A DNA stretch of 64,000 nt from Limnohabitans sp. G3-2 (GTDB taxonomy: Bacteria > Pseudomonadota > Gammaproteobacteria > Burkholderiales > Burkholderiaceae_C): positions 62,001-126,000 of the forward strand of contig NZ_NESG01000003.1 in the NCBI RefSeq assembly GCF_002778275.1, read 5' to 3'. Positions 17,496 to 27,652 of this stretch are shown piece by piece. Below the pieces are notes generated by a model. The model was not told the origin of the DNA. It ran no database searches and saw only the letters and a program-made list of their open reading frames with translations. Position 1 is the stretch's first letter, and every line of letters begins with the position of its first letter. Position numbers and translations under genes: made by a program.

Positions 17496-18377
17496 TCACA
17501 TCCAGTAAACCAGGATGTACAAGCCGAGCCACACCACGTCCACAAAGTGCCAGTACCAAGCGGCGCCTTCGAAACCGAAGTGACGGTCTTTGGTGAAGTG
17601 GCCTTTTTGCAAGCGCAAGGTGATGAACAACAGCATCAACATGCCCACGAAAACGTGGAAGCCGTGGAAACCGGTGAGCATGTAGAAGGTCGAGCCGTAA
17701 ATGCCAGAGGACAGTTTCAGGTTCAAGTCACTCCAGGCGTGTGCGTATTCGTAACCCTGAACAAACAAGAAAGCCACACCCAACAAGACCGTCATCCACA
17801 TGAACTTGATGGTTTTGCTGCGATCGCCAACCTGCAAGGCATGGTGAGCGATGGTCAAAGTGACGCCCGATGTCAACAGCAAAGCGGTGTTGATGGTGGG
17901 CAACCAAAATGGACCCATGGTTTGGAAGGGCTCCACAAAGCCAGCGGGCGAAGTGGTCGCGCCCGCCACCACGCTGGGCCATGCCGCCTTGAAGTCAGGC
18001 CAAAGCAGTGCGTTTTCAAGGCTGCCCAAAGCCGGCACAGAGTGCGAACGGGCCCACCAGAGTGCGGTGAAGAAGGCACCGAAGAACATGACTTCGGAGA
18101 AGATGAACCAGGTCATGCTCCAACGGAACGACAGGTCGATCTTGCGGCCGTACATGCCGCCTTCACTCTCTTGAATCGCTTCAGAGAACCACTGGTACAA
18201 AACAATCAACCACCAGGCCATGCCGAAAAACAGGCAATACATGCCCCAATCCGCGCCGTTGATCCACTGACCTGCGCCCAGGATCAGGAAGAACAAGCCG
18301 ATGGCCGCCATCACGGGATGACGCGACGCGTGGGGTACGTAGTAATAAGGCGTGGTGCCGTGTGCTGCTGAACTCAT
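17496..18377 (-). CDS. coxC: Cytochrome c oxidase subunit III
   Basis: Membrane subunit of the aa3-type proton-pumping oxidase, 293 residues with seven hydrophobic segments. Conserved blocks are MTWFIFSEVMFFGAFFTALW with the proton-pathway glutamate, FYMLTGFHGFHVFVGMLML with its histidines, and the C-terminal WYWHFVDVVWLGLYILVYWM. The gene starts 41 bases after the DUF2970 gene on the same strand and ends at a strong bidirectional terminator. Confidence 0.97.
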   Translation of the reverse strand: MSSAAHGTTPYYYVPHASRHPVMAAIGLFFLILGAGQWINGADWGMYCLFFGMAWWLIVLYQWFSEAIQESEGGMYGRKIDLSFRWSMTWFIFSEVMFFGAFFTALWWARSHSVPALGSLENALLWPDFKAAWPSVVAGATTSPAGFVEPFQTMGPFWLPTINTALLLTSGVTLTIAHHALQVGDRSKTIKFMWMTVLLGVAFLFVQGYEYAHAWSDLNLKLSSGIYGSTFYMLTGFHGFHVFVGMLMLLFITLRLQKGHFTKDRHFGFEGAAWYWHFVDVVWLGLYILVYWM

Positions 18378-18419
18378 AGGAACTCCTGCTCTCTCTAATT
18401 CGAAATCAAACTCTGGGGC

Positions 18420-18635
18420 TCAAAGGCCGGTCGGTTGGACAACCACCCAATTGACCAAGGCAATCAAACCCAAAACAAACAACAATGCCGCCCCGATGGC
18501 CACACCGATGATGTGGAAAGGGTTGAGCTTTTCAATGTCTTGCTGGGAATCGGAATTCTTGCGAAGTCCGACAAACGACCACAGCACCGCCTGAATGGTG
18601 CGCAGCCAAGAGGTTTTGTGAACGGGCGCGTTCAT
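18420..18635 (-). CDS. DUF2970 small membrane protein
   Basis: A 71-residue protein with the DUF2970 core (TIQAVLWSFVGLRKNS, then LNPFHIIGVAIGAALLFVLGLIALVNW): one short hydrophobic region and one membrane span near the C-terminus. Its ATG at 18635 shares four bases with the ctaG stop (ATGA), which fixes the start. It sits between ctaG and coxC, the standard place in Betaproteobacteria, so it probably assists the oxidase. Its molecular role is unknown. Confidence 0.85.
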   Translation of the reverse strand: MNAPVHKTSWLRTIQAVLWSFVGLRKNSDSQQDIEKLNPFHIIGVAIGAALLFVLGLIALVNWVVVQPTGL

Positions 18636-19261
18636 GAACCCCATCCTGTCTTGGCGGGCAGTGTTTGCACCGCTGCGGCCAAGGGCGCTGTGGGCGCTGC
18701 CGGTGTTTTGCCACCCACTTCAAAGAAGGTGTAAGACAGGGTGATGGTCGTCACGTCTTTGGACAACTTGGGGTCGATCACAAAGGCCACTGGCCAAGAC
18801 TTTTTCTCGCCCGGCTCCAAGGTGTACTGGTTGAAACAGAAACACTCGAGCTTGTTGAAATGGTTGGCCGCTTGACGGGGTGCGTAACTCGGAATGGCTT
18901 GGGCCGCCATCCGGCGGTTTTGCACATTCTGAAATTCGTACATCACCGTGCTCAGTTCACCGGGGTGAACTTGCATGGAACGCTTTTCAGGCTTGAATTC
19001 CCAAGGACCACGCACGTTGGCGTCAAATTCGACGGTGATGGTGCGGCTGGTATCGACCTGGGTGTTGCGCAGCACTTCGGCCGCTTTACCCGACTTGGCA
19101 CTGCCTGGAATTTGGGTTTCGGCAATCGACAGGATGTTGATCCCTGTCATCTCGCAAATGGCCTTGTAGATGGGCACCAGCGCGTATCCGAAGCAGAACA
19201 TGCCTGCGGTCACAACCGCCAGCTTGCCCACCATGCTCAGATTTTCACCACGCAGGTTCAT
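18632..19261 (-). CDS. ctaG: Cytochrome c oxidase assembly protein CtaG/Cox11
   Basis: Membrane-anchored copper chaperone that loads the CuB site of subunit I. Length 209 residues: one N-terminal span (about residues 11-31), then a periplasmic immunoglobulin-like domain. The copper motif is present as LECFCFNQ (C-x-C), and the conserved GTNVRGPWEF-type block appears as FDANVRGPWEFKP. It follows the 38-residue small protein and coxA in the oxidase operon. Confidence 0.95.
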   Translation of the reverse strand: MNLRGENLSMVGKLAVVTAGMFCFGYALVPIYKAICEMTGINILSIAETQIPGSAKSGKAAEVLRNTQVDTSRTITVEFDANVRGPWEFKPEKRSMQVHPGELSTVMYEFQNVQNRRMAAQAIPSYAPRQAANHFNKLECFCFNQYTLEPGEKKSWPVAFVIDPKLSKDVTTITLSYTFFEVGGKTPAAPTAPLAAAVQTLPAKTGWGS

Positions 19262-19271
19262 CTTGGGTCTT

Positions 19272-19388
19272 TCAGGAATTCAAGAGCATCAACTTGGCCA
19301 CAAAACCAATCAGCACAGCACATGCGACCGACGCCAAAATCAGGCCCAATCGCACATTGCTTTTTCTTTGTTCAGGTGTCATGGCCAT
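19272..19388 (-). CDS. Cytochrome oxidase small assembly protein
   Basis: A 38-residue product starting MAMTPEQRKSNVRLGLILAS, with one membrane span (LGLILASVACAVLIGFVAKL) preceded by a basic cytosolic end. Tiny proteins of this size and pattern lie between coxA and ctaG in Burkholderiales and carry this name. Its stop is five bases after coxA ends; starts further upstream would run inside coxA. An ATG at 19382 is an equally possible start. Its partner is unknown. Confidence 0.75.
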   Translation of the reverse strand: MAMTPEQRKSNVRLGLILASVACAVLIGFVAKLMLLNS

Positions 19389-19393
19389 GTCGA

Positions 19394-21010
19394 TCAACCG
19401 ATCACGCGGGTTGCGGTAGCGTCCAGCTTGGGTGGGTTCTCGAAGGTGTGGAAAGGTGCAGGCGAAGGCACTTCCCATTCCAGACCTTCAGCCGCTTCCC
19501 AAGGCTTCTGGGAAGCTTTCTCGCCCTTGCCCATCATGGTTGGCAAGACAACGAACAGGAAGAAATAGACCTGGGCAAAACCGAAGAAGAAGGCACCCAC
19601 CGAAGCGATCATGTTGAAGTCGGCGAATTGCATGGGGTAGTCGGCGTAGCGACGTGGCATACCGGCCAGACCCAAGAAGTGCATCGGGAAGAAGGTCACG
19701 TTGAACGAGATCAGGGACCACCAGAAGTGGATCTTGCCGCGGCCTTCGTGGTACATCACACCGGTCCACTTGGGCACCCAGTAGTAGAAACCGGCAAACA
19801 AGGCAAACAAGGAGCCAGCCACCAAGACATAATGGAAATGCGCCACCACGTAGTAGGTGTCTTGCAACTGGATATCAATCGGGGCCATGGCCAAGATCAA
19901 ACCCGTGAAGCCACCCATGGTGAACACAAAGATGAAGCCCACTGCAAACAGCATGGGGGTTTCAAAAGTCATGGAGCCGCGCCACATGGTGGCGATCCAG
20001 TTGAAGATCTTCACAGCGGTCGGCACAGCGATCAGCATCGTGGCGTACATGAAGAACAACTGACCGGTCACAGGCATGCCGGTCGTGAACATGTGGTGCG
20101 CCCACACAATGAACGACAAAATAGCGATGGACGAGGTGGCGTACACCATGGAGGCATAGCCGAACAATTTCTTGCGCGCAAAAGCGGGCACGATCTGGCT
20201 GATGATGCCGAAGGCCGGCAAGATCATGATGTACACCTCGGGGTGACCGAAGAACCAGAAAATGTGCTGGTACATGACCGGGTCACCACCACCCGCGGGG
20301 TTGAAGAAGCTGGTGCCGAAATGGCGGTCTGTCAATGTCATGGTGATCGCGCCAGCCAACACGGGCATCACGGCAATCAGCAAGTAAGCGGTGATCAACC
20401 AGGTCCAAGCGAACATGGGCATCTTCATCAAAGTCATGCCAGGCGCGCGCATGTTCAAGATGGTCACGATGATGTTGATCGAACCCATGATGGACGAAGC
20501 ACCCAGGATGTGCATGGCGAAAATACCAGCGTCCATCGAGGGGCCCATTTGCAGGGTCAGGGGGGCATACAGCGTCCAGCCGGCAGCGGGTGCGCCGCCA
20601 GGCATGAAGAAGGAGCCCACCAACATGGCGCCTGCAGGAATCATCAGCCAGAAGCTGAAGTTGTTCATGCGGGCGAAGGCCATGTCAGACGCGCCAATTT
20701 GCAGAGGCAGCATCCAGTTCGCAAAGCCCACAAAGGCCGGCATGATCGCGCCGAACACCATGATGATGCCGTGCATGGTGGTGAATTGGTTGAACAACTC
20801 AGGGTTGACCACTTGCAGGCCAGGCTGGAACAACTCGGCGCGGATACCCAAAGCCAACACGCCGCCAATCATGAGCATGGCGAAACTGAACAGCAGGTAC
20901 AAAGTACCGATGTCTTTGTGGTTGGTGGCATACACCCAGCGACGCCAGCCCGCAGGCGCGTGACCGTGGTCGTCATGGGCGTGATCGTGATGGTCGAGAA
21001 CGGCACTCAT
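19394..21010 (-). CDS. coxA: Cytochrome c oxidase subunit I
   Basis: Catalytic subunit of the aa3-type oxidase, holding heme a and the heme a3-CuB site. Length 538 residues with twelve hydrophobic segments. The [13 protein letters not shown] motif supplies the cross-linked His-Tyr and the K-channel part; [10 protein letters not shown] holds the CuB histidines; [13 protein letters not shown] holds the heme ligands. The N-terminus is His/Asp-rich ([14 protein letters not shown]). It is transcribed after coxB, with the small assembly protein and ctaG downstream. Confidence 0.98.
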   Translation of the reverse strand: MSAVLDHHDHAHDDHGHAPAGWRRWVYATNHKDIGTLYLLFSFAMLMIGGVLALGIRAELFQPGLQVVNPELFNQFTTMHGIIMVFGAIMPAFVGFANWMLPLQIGASDMAFARMNNFSFWLMIPAGAMLVGSFFMPGGAPAAGWTLYAPLTLQMGPSMDAGIFAMHILGASSIMGSINIIVTILNMRAPGMTLMKMPMFAWTWLITAYLLIAVMPVLAGAITMTLTDRHFGTSFFNPAGGGDPVMYQHIFWFFGHPEVYIMILPAFGIISQIVPAFARKKLFGYASMVYATSSIAILSFIVWAHHMFTTGMPVTGQLFFMYATMLIAVPTAVKIFNWIATMWRGSMTFETPMLFAVGFIFVFTMGGFTGLILAMAPIDIQLQDTYYVVAHFHYVLVAGSLFALFAGFYYWVPKWTGVMYHEGRGKIHFWWSLISFNVTFFPMHFLGLAGMPRRYADYPMQFADFNMIASVGAFFFGFAQVYFFLFVVLPTMMGKGEKASQKPWEAAEGLEWEVPSPAPFHTFENPPKLDATATRVIG

Positions 21011-21042
21011 CTTGATTTCCTTTGATTTGAATACGGTACGGC

Positions 21043-22215
21043 TTATTTGCGAGCGGCCAAAACTTCAGCCGGTTGCACGATTTGCCCGGTCTTGTTGGAC
21101 CAGTTGTTCTTGGTGTAAGTGATCACAGCGGCAATTTCGGTGTCCGACAACTGCTTCCATGCAGGCATGGCGCCATTGTTCTGGCCATTGAGCAGAACCG
21201 CGATTTGCTTGGATTTGTCGGCATCCAACACCACAGCGGAACCGTCAACAGCTTTGATCGCGCCAGCACCCTTGCCGTTGGCTTGGTGGCAAGCCGCGCA
21301 ATTGGCTGCATACACTTTTTCACCGCGCTTGGACAGGTCGTCCAAAGCCCAGACTTTGGCAGGATCGTCAGCTTTGGCCGCTTGTTTTTTCTTCTCACCC
21401 ACCACCCAAGCCGCATAGTCTTGTGCAGACAACACTTTCACATGGATCGGCATGTAGGCGTGCTCTTTACCGCACAGCTCTTGGCACTGGCCGTAAAAGT
21501 CGCCGGTTTTCTCAGCGCGGAACCATGTGTCGCGCACAAAACCGGGGATCGCATCTTGTTTGATGCCGAAGGCTGGCACCGCAAAGGCGTGGATCACGTC
21601 ATTGGCCGTGGTGATGACGCGCACTTTTTGGCCCACTGGGACCACCAATGGGTTGTCCACTTTGAGCAAATAGTTGTCGCCTTCTGGCTTGCCCGCATCG
21701 GACATGGCGCGCTGGCCGGAATCCAAGGTCGAGATGTAGCTCAGGCCTTCGCCCTCACCCTTGATGTAGTCGTAACCCCATTTCCACTGGTAACCCGTGG
21801 CCTTGATGGTCAGATCGGCGTTGGTGGTGTCTTTTTGGGCCACCAGCACTTTGGTCGCTGGCAGCGCCATCAAAATCACGATCAGGAAGGGAACGGCCGT
21901 CCAAATCACTTCGACCGTGATCGACTCCGTGAAGGTGGCGGGCTTGTGACCGACCGATTTGCGGTGCTTCCAAATGGAATAAAACATCACGGCAAAAACC
22001 GCAATGAAGATCACCGTGCAAATGATCAACATGAACCAATGCAACCATTGCTGCTCTTCAGCAATTTTGGTGGCTGCCGGATGCAAATTGAGCTGATTGA
22101 CCGCAGGGCCGCCCGGCAAATCGTTGACCGCGTAGGCCGCAGTGGCTGCCCATGCGCCTGCAAAGATGCCCGCGCGGGATAGCAGCGAAGCCAATTGGTT
22201 GGAAATATTCTTCAT
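21043..22215 (-). CDS. coxB: Cytochrome c oxidase subunit II with fused cytochrome c domain (caa3 type)
   Basis: 390 residues. A signal peptide (1-29) and two membrane spans (about 60-82 and 104-123) lead to the cupredoxin domain with the CuA ligands His209, Cys244, Cys248 and His252 ([11 protein letters not shown]). The C-terminal 100 residues form a cytochrome c domain with CAACH at 306-310. The heme domain marks a caa3-type enzyme that carries its own electron donor. Start 22215 gives a normal signal sequence; an in-frame start 12 codons upstream is less likely. It heads the coxB-coxA-ctaG-coxC operon, with DUF2244 upstream. Confidence 0.96.
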   Translation of the reverse strand: MKNISNQLASLLSRAGIFAGAWAATAAYAVNDLPGGPAVNQLNLHPAATKIAEEQQWLHWFMLIICTVIFIAVFAVMFYSIWKHRKSVGHKPATFTESITVEVIWTAVPFLIVILMALPATKVLVAQKDTTNADLTIKATGYQWKWGYDYIKGEGEGLSYISTLDSGQRAMSDAGKPEGDNYLLKVDNPLVVPVGQKVRVITTANDVIHAFAVPAFGIKQDAIPGFVRDTWFRAEKTGDFYGQCQELCGKEHAYMPIHVKVLSAQDYAAWVVGEKKKQAAKADDPAKVWALDDLSKRGEKVYAANCAACHQANGKGAGAIKAVDGSAVVLDADKSKQIAVLLNGQNNGAMPAWKQLSDTEIAAVITYTKNNWSNKTGQIVQPAEVLAARK

Positions 22216-22292
22216 GGTTCTCACTAACTTCCAAGACACTGTTGAACTCACACCTCAGGCAAACCGGGCTTCGCCCCTTTTGCCACCAGACA

Positions 22293-22769
22293 TCACGCCG
22301 AGCGCAATGCCTTTCTGATTTCTCGCGCCAACACTTGGCGCAACTCGGGCCGCACAAAGCGCCCCACCTGAATCGATCGACCTTGGCCTGACAACTCGAT
22401 CAAGCTGTGGTCACCCGATTTGGGCTCGACCCTCACCCATTGACGCGCAAACTCTGCACGCTCCAAGCGGCCCGCAGACTCACACTCCACCACCAGCTGG
22501 CCACCTTGGATCGAAATCTTTTCACCGTCGGTGGCATGGCGCGCATACATCAAAAATGCCACACCCACCACCGCGATTTCAAGACCTGCAAACGCCAAAA
22601 CCAGCGTCGCACCCAGATACCAAAAAAACAAACCAATGGCCAAAGAGAACATGCACAAGGACAGGTAGAACCAACCCAGCTGGGTAGGCGTGACCGAACA
22701 ATTGCGCCGTAACTGCCAATGGATGGCAGGTCCAGACTCTTGAGCAAACTGATAAGTTGGATTTGACAC
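22293..22769 (-). CDS. DUF2244 membrane protein
   Basis: A 158-residue protein with an N-terminal conserved stretch (IHWQLRRNCSVTPTQLGWFY), two membrane spans (about residues 31-51 and 54-73) and a cytosolic C-terminal domain ending VGRFVRPELRQVLAREIRKA. This is the DUF2244 pattern; members lie next to cytochrome oxidase genes in many Alpha- and Betaproteobacteria. Function is unknown. It is upstream of coxB on the same strand with a 77-base gap. Confidence 0.85.
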   Translation of the reverse strand: MSNPTYQFAQESGPAIHWQLRRNCSVTPTQLGWFYLSLCMFSLAIGLFFWYLGATLVLAFAGLEIAVVGVAFLMYARHATDGEKISIQGGQLVVECESAGRLERAEFARQWVRVEPKSGDHSLIELSGQGRSIQVGRFVRPELRQVLAREIRKALRSA

Positions 22770-22864
22770 GCGTCAACTTTCAATAAACTAACACGCTGGG
22801 AGGCACCAAATGCCTCTGAAACCCGCCGGATTTTACCCGAGAACAAAGGGGGTTTTGATTCATC

Positions 22865-23779
22865 TCAAACTTTGTCGGAAATCCGGGCACCGCTGCGCAG
22901 CATTTGCCGCATCTGATCGAGCCCAATGGCCGCTTGGGCACTGACGGGGACGCGGGGGGATGGCTTGAGGGCGTGCCCGTACACAATTTCAAAGCTCAGC
23001 GTCAAACGTCCACCCTCCTCGGGCTTGGCCAAAGTCATGAGCACCTGCTTGAGTTGCGCCAACCACCTGCGCCCACGCAAACCTGAAAAACGCTGCACAT
23101 GCAGATTTCTCCCCCAACTGCGCAACTCGGCCAGCAGGCGCTCGGGCGTTTCATAGGTGAGCGTGATGCGCTCCATGTCCATCACCGGCTCGGCAAAACC
23201 CGCTTCCACCAGCATGTCACCCCAATCGTGCATGTCGGTGAATTCGTGAGCGGGAGCGGGCCAACCCTGTTGTGCATAAGCGTCGCGCAACTCCCGCAAG
23301 GTATCGGGCCCCAGGCATGAAAACATCAAGAACCCATCCACCGCCAAAGCTCGGTGCCATGTTTTCAGCAGGTTTTGAGGCTGGGCTGCATGGTGCAACT
23401 GCATGTTGGCCCACAACATATGGGCTTGACCTTCTGGTGGCATGCCCGAATGAAGGCGCGGACCGAACCAGCGCTTGGCTTGCCACCATCGGCCTTGCAA
23501 CAAAGCCTCGGCCGCCAAATCCTGCTCGGGATGCTCGCTGCTGAGCCAGGCTTGTGCCTGGGGGTAGCGCTTTTGCAAAGCCGCGTGGGCGAGCATGCCG
23601 CCCTGCCTGGCCCCCCAATGGACCCAGCGCGTGGGCTGCAGCTTGATGAATTCCAGCCGCTCTTGCATGCGCGAGGCCACTTCTTCGTGCAGCCAGGGCG
23701 ACGCCTCCCCCACACAGCACCTCGCCCACCGGGCAGCGGCAACAGGGTCCAACGAGGGGGGGCGGTCAGGTGCAGACAT
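22865..23779 (-). CDS. BioC-like methyltransferase with degenerate SAM motif
   Basis: A 304-residue protein whose architecture follows BioC (malonyl-ACP O-methyltransferase): central FLMFSCLGPDTLRELRDAYA and C-terminal DMHDWGDMLVEAGFAEPVMD are close matches. At motif I, where BioC has a D-x-G-C-G-T-G loop, this protein reads WVHWGARQGGMLA, and the post-I acidic residue is also lost, so SAM binding is doubtful. Start 23779 (MSAPDRPPS) is preferred to a start 36 codons earlier that overlaps comF. It diverges from comF, an arrangement common in this group. It may be a retired or repurposed BioC. Confidence 0.75.
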   Translation of the reverse strand: MSAPDRPPSLDPVAAARWARCCVGEASPWLHEEVASRMQERLEFIKLQPTRWVHWGARQGGMLAHAALQKRYPQAQAWLSSEHPEQDLAAEALLQGRWWQAKRWFGPRLHSGMPPEGQAHMLWANMQLHHAAQPQNLLKTWHRALAVDGFLMFSCLGPDTLRELRDAYAQQGWPAPAHEFTDMHDWGDMLVEAGFAEPVMDMERITLTYETPERLLAELRSWGRNLHVQRFSGLRGRRWLAQLKQVLMTLAKPEEGGRLTLSFEIVYGHALKPSPRVPVSAQAAIGLDQMRQMLRSGARISDKV

Positions 23780-23866
23780 GGCCAAGGCAAAGAAGGGAAA
23801 AGGCCTGCAAACAGCCAGCGTGGTGGTCGGCTTGTGGTCAGGGGCAGGCCGCAGTATATTGATTTC

Positions 23867-24613
23867 ATGCGGTCTCCATGGTTTCAAAGGGTGGTTTCAA
23901 AGCTCCGCCGGCTCGGGCCAATGCCATTTGGCTCTGCCTTGCCCAGTCGCTGCGCCATTTGCCAAAACTGGCCCCATGCGCCGGTGTGTGAGGCCTGCAT
24001 CAGCCGCTTTGCACAACCCCAGCACCGATGCCTGAGCTGCGCCCTGCCCTTGGCTTTGGGCCTCCAACGATGCGGCGCCTGCCTGCGCACACCTCCCCCC
24101 TTAGACCTGTGCCTCACCGCAGTCAGCTACGAATGGCCGTGGATCGATCTGATCACGCGCTTTAAATTTCAAGAACAAGCGGGGTGGGACGGCCCGTTGG
24201 CCACCTTGATGCTGAGCGCATCAGGGGCCGAAGACGCGCTGGACGCGGCAGATTGGGTGGTGCCCATTCCCTTGTCAACACAACGCTTGGCGCAGCGCGG
24301 TTACAACCAGTCTTGGCAATTGGCCAAGCAACTGAGCCCCAGCAAGGCCGATGCCCACTTGTTGCTGCGCACACGGGACACGCCTTCCCAGCGCACCCTG
24401 CCCCGAGCCGAACGCTTGGCCAATCTGGTGGGGGCCTTTGCGGTGGAGCCCTTGCGGGCCTCGGCCTTGCGCCACAAAAACGTGGTCTTGATCGATGACG
24501 TCATGACCAGCGGCGCTTCCTTGCACACCGCGGCGCGGGTTTTGCGCCAAGCGGGCGCAGCCAAAGTCAGTGCTTTGGTGCTGGCACGCACCGAGGCGCC
24601 CGAGGACTATTGA
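23867..24613 (+). CDS. ComF-family phosphoribosyltransferase-like protein
   Basis: A 248-residue cytosolic protein of the ComF/GntX family. The N-terminus holds a four-cysteine zinc module (C-A-I-C at about 28-31, C-E-A-C, then CLSCALPL and CGAC), followed by a PRTase-like domain with [19 protein letters not shown] and the PRPP-binding loop [13 protein letters not shown] near the C-terminus. In competent bacteria ComF supports DNA uptake; elsewhere its role is unclear. It diverges from the BioC-like gene and is followed at 20 bases by trmL. Confidence 0.88.
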   Translation: MRSPWFQRVVSKLRRLGPMPFGSALPSRCAICQNWPHAPVCEACISRFAQPQHRCLSCALPLALGLQRCGACLRTPPPLDLCLTAVSYEWPWIDLITRFKFQEQAGWDGPLATLMLSASGAEDALDAADWVVPIPLSTQRLAQRGYNQSWQLAKQLSPSKADAHLLLRTRDTPSQRTLPRAERLANLVGAFAVEPLRASALRHKNVVLIDDVMTSGASLHTAARVLRQAGAAKVSALVLARTEAPEDY

Positions 24614-24633
24614 GCGCAGGCACAATACCCCGC

Positions 24634-25113
24634 ATGTTCCATATCGTCCTGGTTGAGCCCGAAATCCCCCCGAACACCGGCAATGTCATTCGCTTGGCGG
24701 CCAACACCGGCTGCACCCTGCACCTGATCGAACCCTTGGGTTTTTCCATGGATGACAAACACATGCGGCGCGCGGGTTTGGACTACCACGAGTACGCCGA
24801 GCTGCGTCGCCATGCCGACTGGGCCACTTTTTTGGCCACCGAGCGGCCCGCGAGCGAGCGCATGTTTGCCCTGACCACACGCGGCAGTCGCCCGGCACAC
24901 CAGGTTCATTTTGAGCCTGGCGACTGGCTGGTGTTTGGTTCGGAAACCCGGGGCTTGGCGCCCGAGCTCAGGGCGCAGTTCGCGTCAGAGCAACGCATCA
25001 AACTGCCCATGCGCGAGGGGCAGCGCAGCCTGAACTTGTCCAACGCCGTCGCGGTGACCGTGTTTGAAGCCTGGCGCCAAAACGGCTTTGCGGGCGCCTC
25101 GGTTCAGGCGTAA
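24634..25113 (+). CDS. trmL: tRNA (cytidine(34)-2'-O)-methyltransferase
   Basis: SPOUT-class enzyme that methylates the 2'-O of the wobble base in tRNA-Leu isoacceptors. Length 159 residues, the usual size. The start [20 protein letters not shown], the central [14 protein letters not shown] and the C-terminal knot [19 protein letters not shown] are all conserved. Start 24634 is at the family N-terminus; an ATG eight codons earlier lies against the comF stop. The 3' end overlaps the convergent MaoC-fusion gene by ten bases. Confidence 0.95.
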   Translation: MFHIVLVEPEIPPNTGNVIRLAANTGCTLHLIEPLGFSMDDKHMRRAGLDYHEYAELRRHADWATFLATERPASERMFALTTRGSRPAHQVHFEPGDWLVFGSETRGLAPELRAQFASEQRIKLPMREGQRSLNLSNAVAVTVFEAWRQNGFAGASVQA

Positions 25114-26216
25114 ATGCGCACCAAGGATTCGGCAGCGCAGACAGGTTTGTCACTGCCTTCCCGCTGCACCGTGACATTCCACTGAAACTGCATGCCATTG
25201 CCTTCGATGGGCGTGGCCGAATGCAGGTGCAAATGCCCACGCAAACGGCTGCCCACAGGCACGGGCGACATGAAACGAACCTTGTTGAGCCCGTAATTGA
25301 CACCCATGCGTTTTTGAGTGACCAAGATGGTTTTGTCAAAAAACTGGGGCAACAAGGACAAGGTCAAGAATCCGTGGGCAATGGGGCCGCCAAAAGGCCC
25401 TTTTTGGGCCTGCTCGACGTCGACATGGATCCACTGGTGGTCACCCGTGGCGTCGGCAAACAGGTTGACCTGCTGCTGGGTGATTTCGACCCATTCGGTG
25501 ATCGCGACATCCTGACCGACACAGGCGGCCAGATCGGCCAAAGTTTCAAAGGTTTTCATGGGGATCACTTTATCCAGCCTGCGCGCGACAGGCTGTCCAT
25601 GCTGTGACACCTCAGGCGCCAGGGGTTGGGCCACCAGCTGTTGCAGCTGCAAACGCAAATGCGCCAGTTGTTCACGGTAGCTTTGCGCATCGCCATAGTC
25701 TGAAAAGCCGTGGTAATGAGGATGGGCATGCACCACACGGCGTGCGTGCTTGATGGGGCACCAATACTGCTCGGTCAAGCCCACCACCTCCCGGGCATAC
25801 GCCATCAAACCATTGCCATACGAACAATAGGCGCAGTTGATCTTTTCGATGATGTTCAGATAAGCCAAATGGGTTCGGTCGTACACAAAATAATCCGAAC
25901 GCCGCACCCGCGGCATGTTGTACAGGGGAAAACAAACCCACTGGTACAGCGTGACCATGCCGTCGAGCAGCACCATGGGCAAGAGCACCGGGTAGATCAA
26001 AGGGATGGTCAGCAAGTGCCGCCAGTCCGAGGTCAAGACATAGCGCACCACGCCCTCTTTGAACCGCCGCTGCTGGTCCAGCACTTCGTGCTCAAATTTC
26101 ACTTTGCGCTGGTCGAAATCGGCTTGAAATTGCTGTCGGCGCCTTTGCACCTCTTGCTCAATGTCCGCCTCCAATTGGCGGATGCGGTCCAAAAATTCAT
26201 TGATTTGAGCGTTCAT
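25104..26216 (-). CDS. Coiled-coil/membrane protein fused in frame to a MaoC-family hydratase domain
   Basis: One open frame of 370 codons with two unlike parts. Residues 1-60 are a charged coiled coil (Gln/Arg/Glu-rich), followed by a hydrophobic region (about 66-100) and a conserved C-A-Y-C-S-Y-G-N-G stretch; this half matches stand-alone hypothetical proteins of Comamonadaceae of about 200 residues. From residue 220 ([20 protein letters not shown]) the sequence is a complete MaoC hot-dog domain with [14 protein letters not shown] and [16 protein letters not shown], typical of (R)-specific enoyl-CoA hydratases. MaoC proteins normally start at that Met (25559), so the frame may be two genes whose separating stop was lost, or two coupled genes. 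No strong ribosome binding site precedes 25559. Confidence 0.65.
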   Translation of the reverse strand: MNAQINEFLDRIRQLEADIEQEVQRRRQQFQADFDQRKVKFEHEVLDQQRRFKEGVVRYVLTSDWRHLLTIPLIYPVLLPMVLLDGMVTLYQWVCFPLYNMPRVRRSDYFVYDRTHLAYLNIIEKINCAYCSYGNGLMAYAREVVGLTEQYWCPIKHARRVVHAHPHYHGFSDYGDAQSYREQLAHLRLQLQQLVAQPLAPEVSQHGQPVARRLDKVIPMKTFETLADLAACVGQDVAITEWVEITQQQVNLFADATGDHQWIHVDVEQAQKGPFGGPIAHGFLTLSLLPQFFDKTILVTQKRMGVNYGLNKVRFMSPVPVGSRLRGHLHLHSATPIEGNGMQFQWNVTVQREGSDKPVCAAESLVRIYA

Positions 26217-26317
26217 GATCGACTTTCAGCCAGGGTTGAGGTGCTCGCTGCCCAGCATGGCATGCCCGAAGCCCACAGCTGCATCAGACCACAAGCCCGA
26301 AGAGGGCCGTGAAACGC

Positions 26318-27652
26318 TCAAAGGGCTGGCCAAGTCAAGCTGACCCGCAAGCCGCCCAAGGCCGGGCTGCCATCGACTTGGACCTGTAAAGCGTAACGCT
26401 GAGCCACGCGGCGCACGATGGACCACCCCAATCCACTTCCGTCCGCACCATTTCCGGGTACCCGGAAGAAACGGTCACCCAAACGCGCCAAATCGCGGGC
26501 GTCCATGCCGGGGCCACTGTCCTCCACCACCAAAGTGGGGGCAGGCGACGCCGCCCAGTGCACGCGGATGGTCGATCCCACCGGGCTGTAGCGCTGGGCG
26601 TTGTCCACCAAATTGCCCACCAGCACCCCCACCAAACCCGGCGGCATGGGCAAGGGCAAGGCGTCGGGCGCGTCCAAACTCAAGGTCTGCTGCTTCAAGA
26701 CGGACTGCGGGCCCAAGTCGGCCAAGGTGTCACGGGTGTCGGCCACGGCGTCACACTGCTCCGAACCCAGCGAAGGCCCATGGGCATCCAGGCGGGCCAG
26801 CTGCAGCAACTGGGTCACCAGGCGGGTGGCACGGTCACACCCCTGCAGCACGGCGTCAAGGGCTTGCGCACGCTCTGGGTCTGAGGCCGCGCCCCGGGCG
26901 ACCTGGGCCTGGATGCGGATGGCTGCCATGGGCGTGCGCAGCTCGTGGGCGGCGTCCGCCGTGAAACGGCGCTCGCCCTCCATTTGCAAGGTCAGCTGGT
27001 GAAAGAGCTGGTTCAGGGCTTGAACCAGCGGTCGAACCTCGGCAGAAACCGCTTCGCTCAAAGGCTGCAAGGCCTGTGCGTGGCGCTGCGAAACCGACTG
27101 GCTCAATTGCCGAAGCGGCGCCAAGGACTTGAACACCGCGCCCCCAATCAGCAAGGCCAAAACGGGCAAAGCCAAGAGCAGCGGCACGATGGCAGACTTC
27201 AAGCCCGCCTTCAAGATGTCTTGCCGCGCCGACTCCATTTCAGCCACCACCACCCGCACACCGCGATCGCGTCCCGCCGTGGCGAAAACCCGCCAAGTTT
27301 GACCCGCTCGGTTTTGGTCAGACATGCCGTTTTGCCCCCACGGCGCCAAAGGCTCGAGGGGGGCCTCAGCAGACCGAGACACCAACTCGCGCTCGTGCCA
27401 AATTTGAAATGCGACACGCGGCTGGTATTTGTGCAGCACTTCAGCGGTGGTGAAGTCGTCATCGTGTTCGTCGCCGCTTTGCACGGCCAGTACCGCGGCT
27501 GTTTGCGCCAAATGGGCGTCCAACAGTTCGCTCAGCTCGTGCGCCGTTCTCTGCCAGGTCAGTACCAAAACCAAGGCCCAAAACAAACCCGTCGCCAGCA
27601 GCAGGCTGAGCGTCAAGCGCCACTGCAATGAAGAATGACGCCAAGGTGTCAT
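26318..27652 (-). CDS. Sensor histidine kinase, QseC-like
   Basis: Inner-membrane sensor of 444 residues. Two membrane spans (about 12-32 and 153-172) flank a periplasmic domain of some 115 residues with no cofactor motif seen. A HAMP-like linker is followed by the H-box DAAHELRTP (His236), an N-box (NLVDNAQRYSP) and G-boxes (VEDSGPGM and DGSGLGWSIV). The start at 27652 shares four bases with the stop of the response regulator gene (ATGA). Being downstream of the cytochrome genes on one strand, the pair probably senses and controls that cluster. Confidence 0.9.
   Translation of the reverse strand: MTPWRHSSLQWRLTLSLLLATGLFWALVLVLTWQRTAHELSELLDAHLAQTAAVLAVQSGDEHDDDFTTAEVLHKYQPRVAFQIWHERELVSRSAEAPLEPLAPWGQNGMSDQNRAGQTWRVFATAGRDRGVRVVVAEMESARQDILKAGLKSAIVPLLLALPVLALLIGGAVFKSLAPLRQLSQSVSQRHAQALQPLSEAVSAEVRPLVQALNQLFHQLTLQMEGERRFTADAAHELRTPMAAIRIQAQVARGAASDPERAQALDAVLQGCDRATRLVTQLLQLARLDAHGPSLGSEQCDAVADTRDTLADLGPQSVLKQQTLSLDAPDALPLPMPPGLVGVLVGNLVDNAQRYSPVGSTIRVHWAASPAPTLVVEDSGPGMDARDLARLGDRFFRVPGNGADGSGLGWSIVRRVAQRYALQVQVDGSPALGGLRVSLTWPAL

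Noticed and set aside
18665..21025. 786-codon open frame antisense to ctaG and coxA
   Set aside because: The product is a His/Gly/Gln-rich shadow; the minus strand carries complete oxidase subunits.
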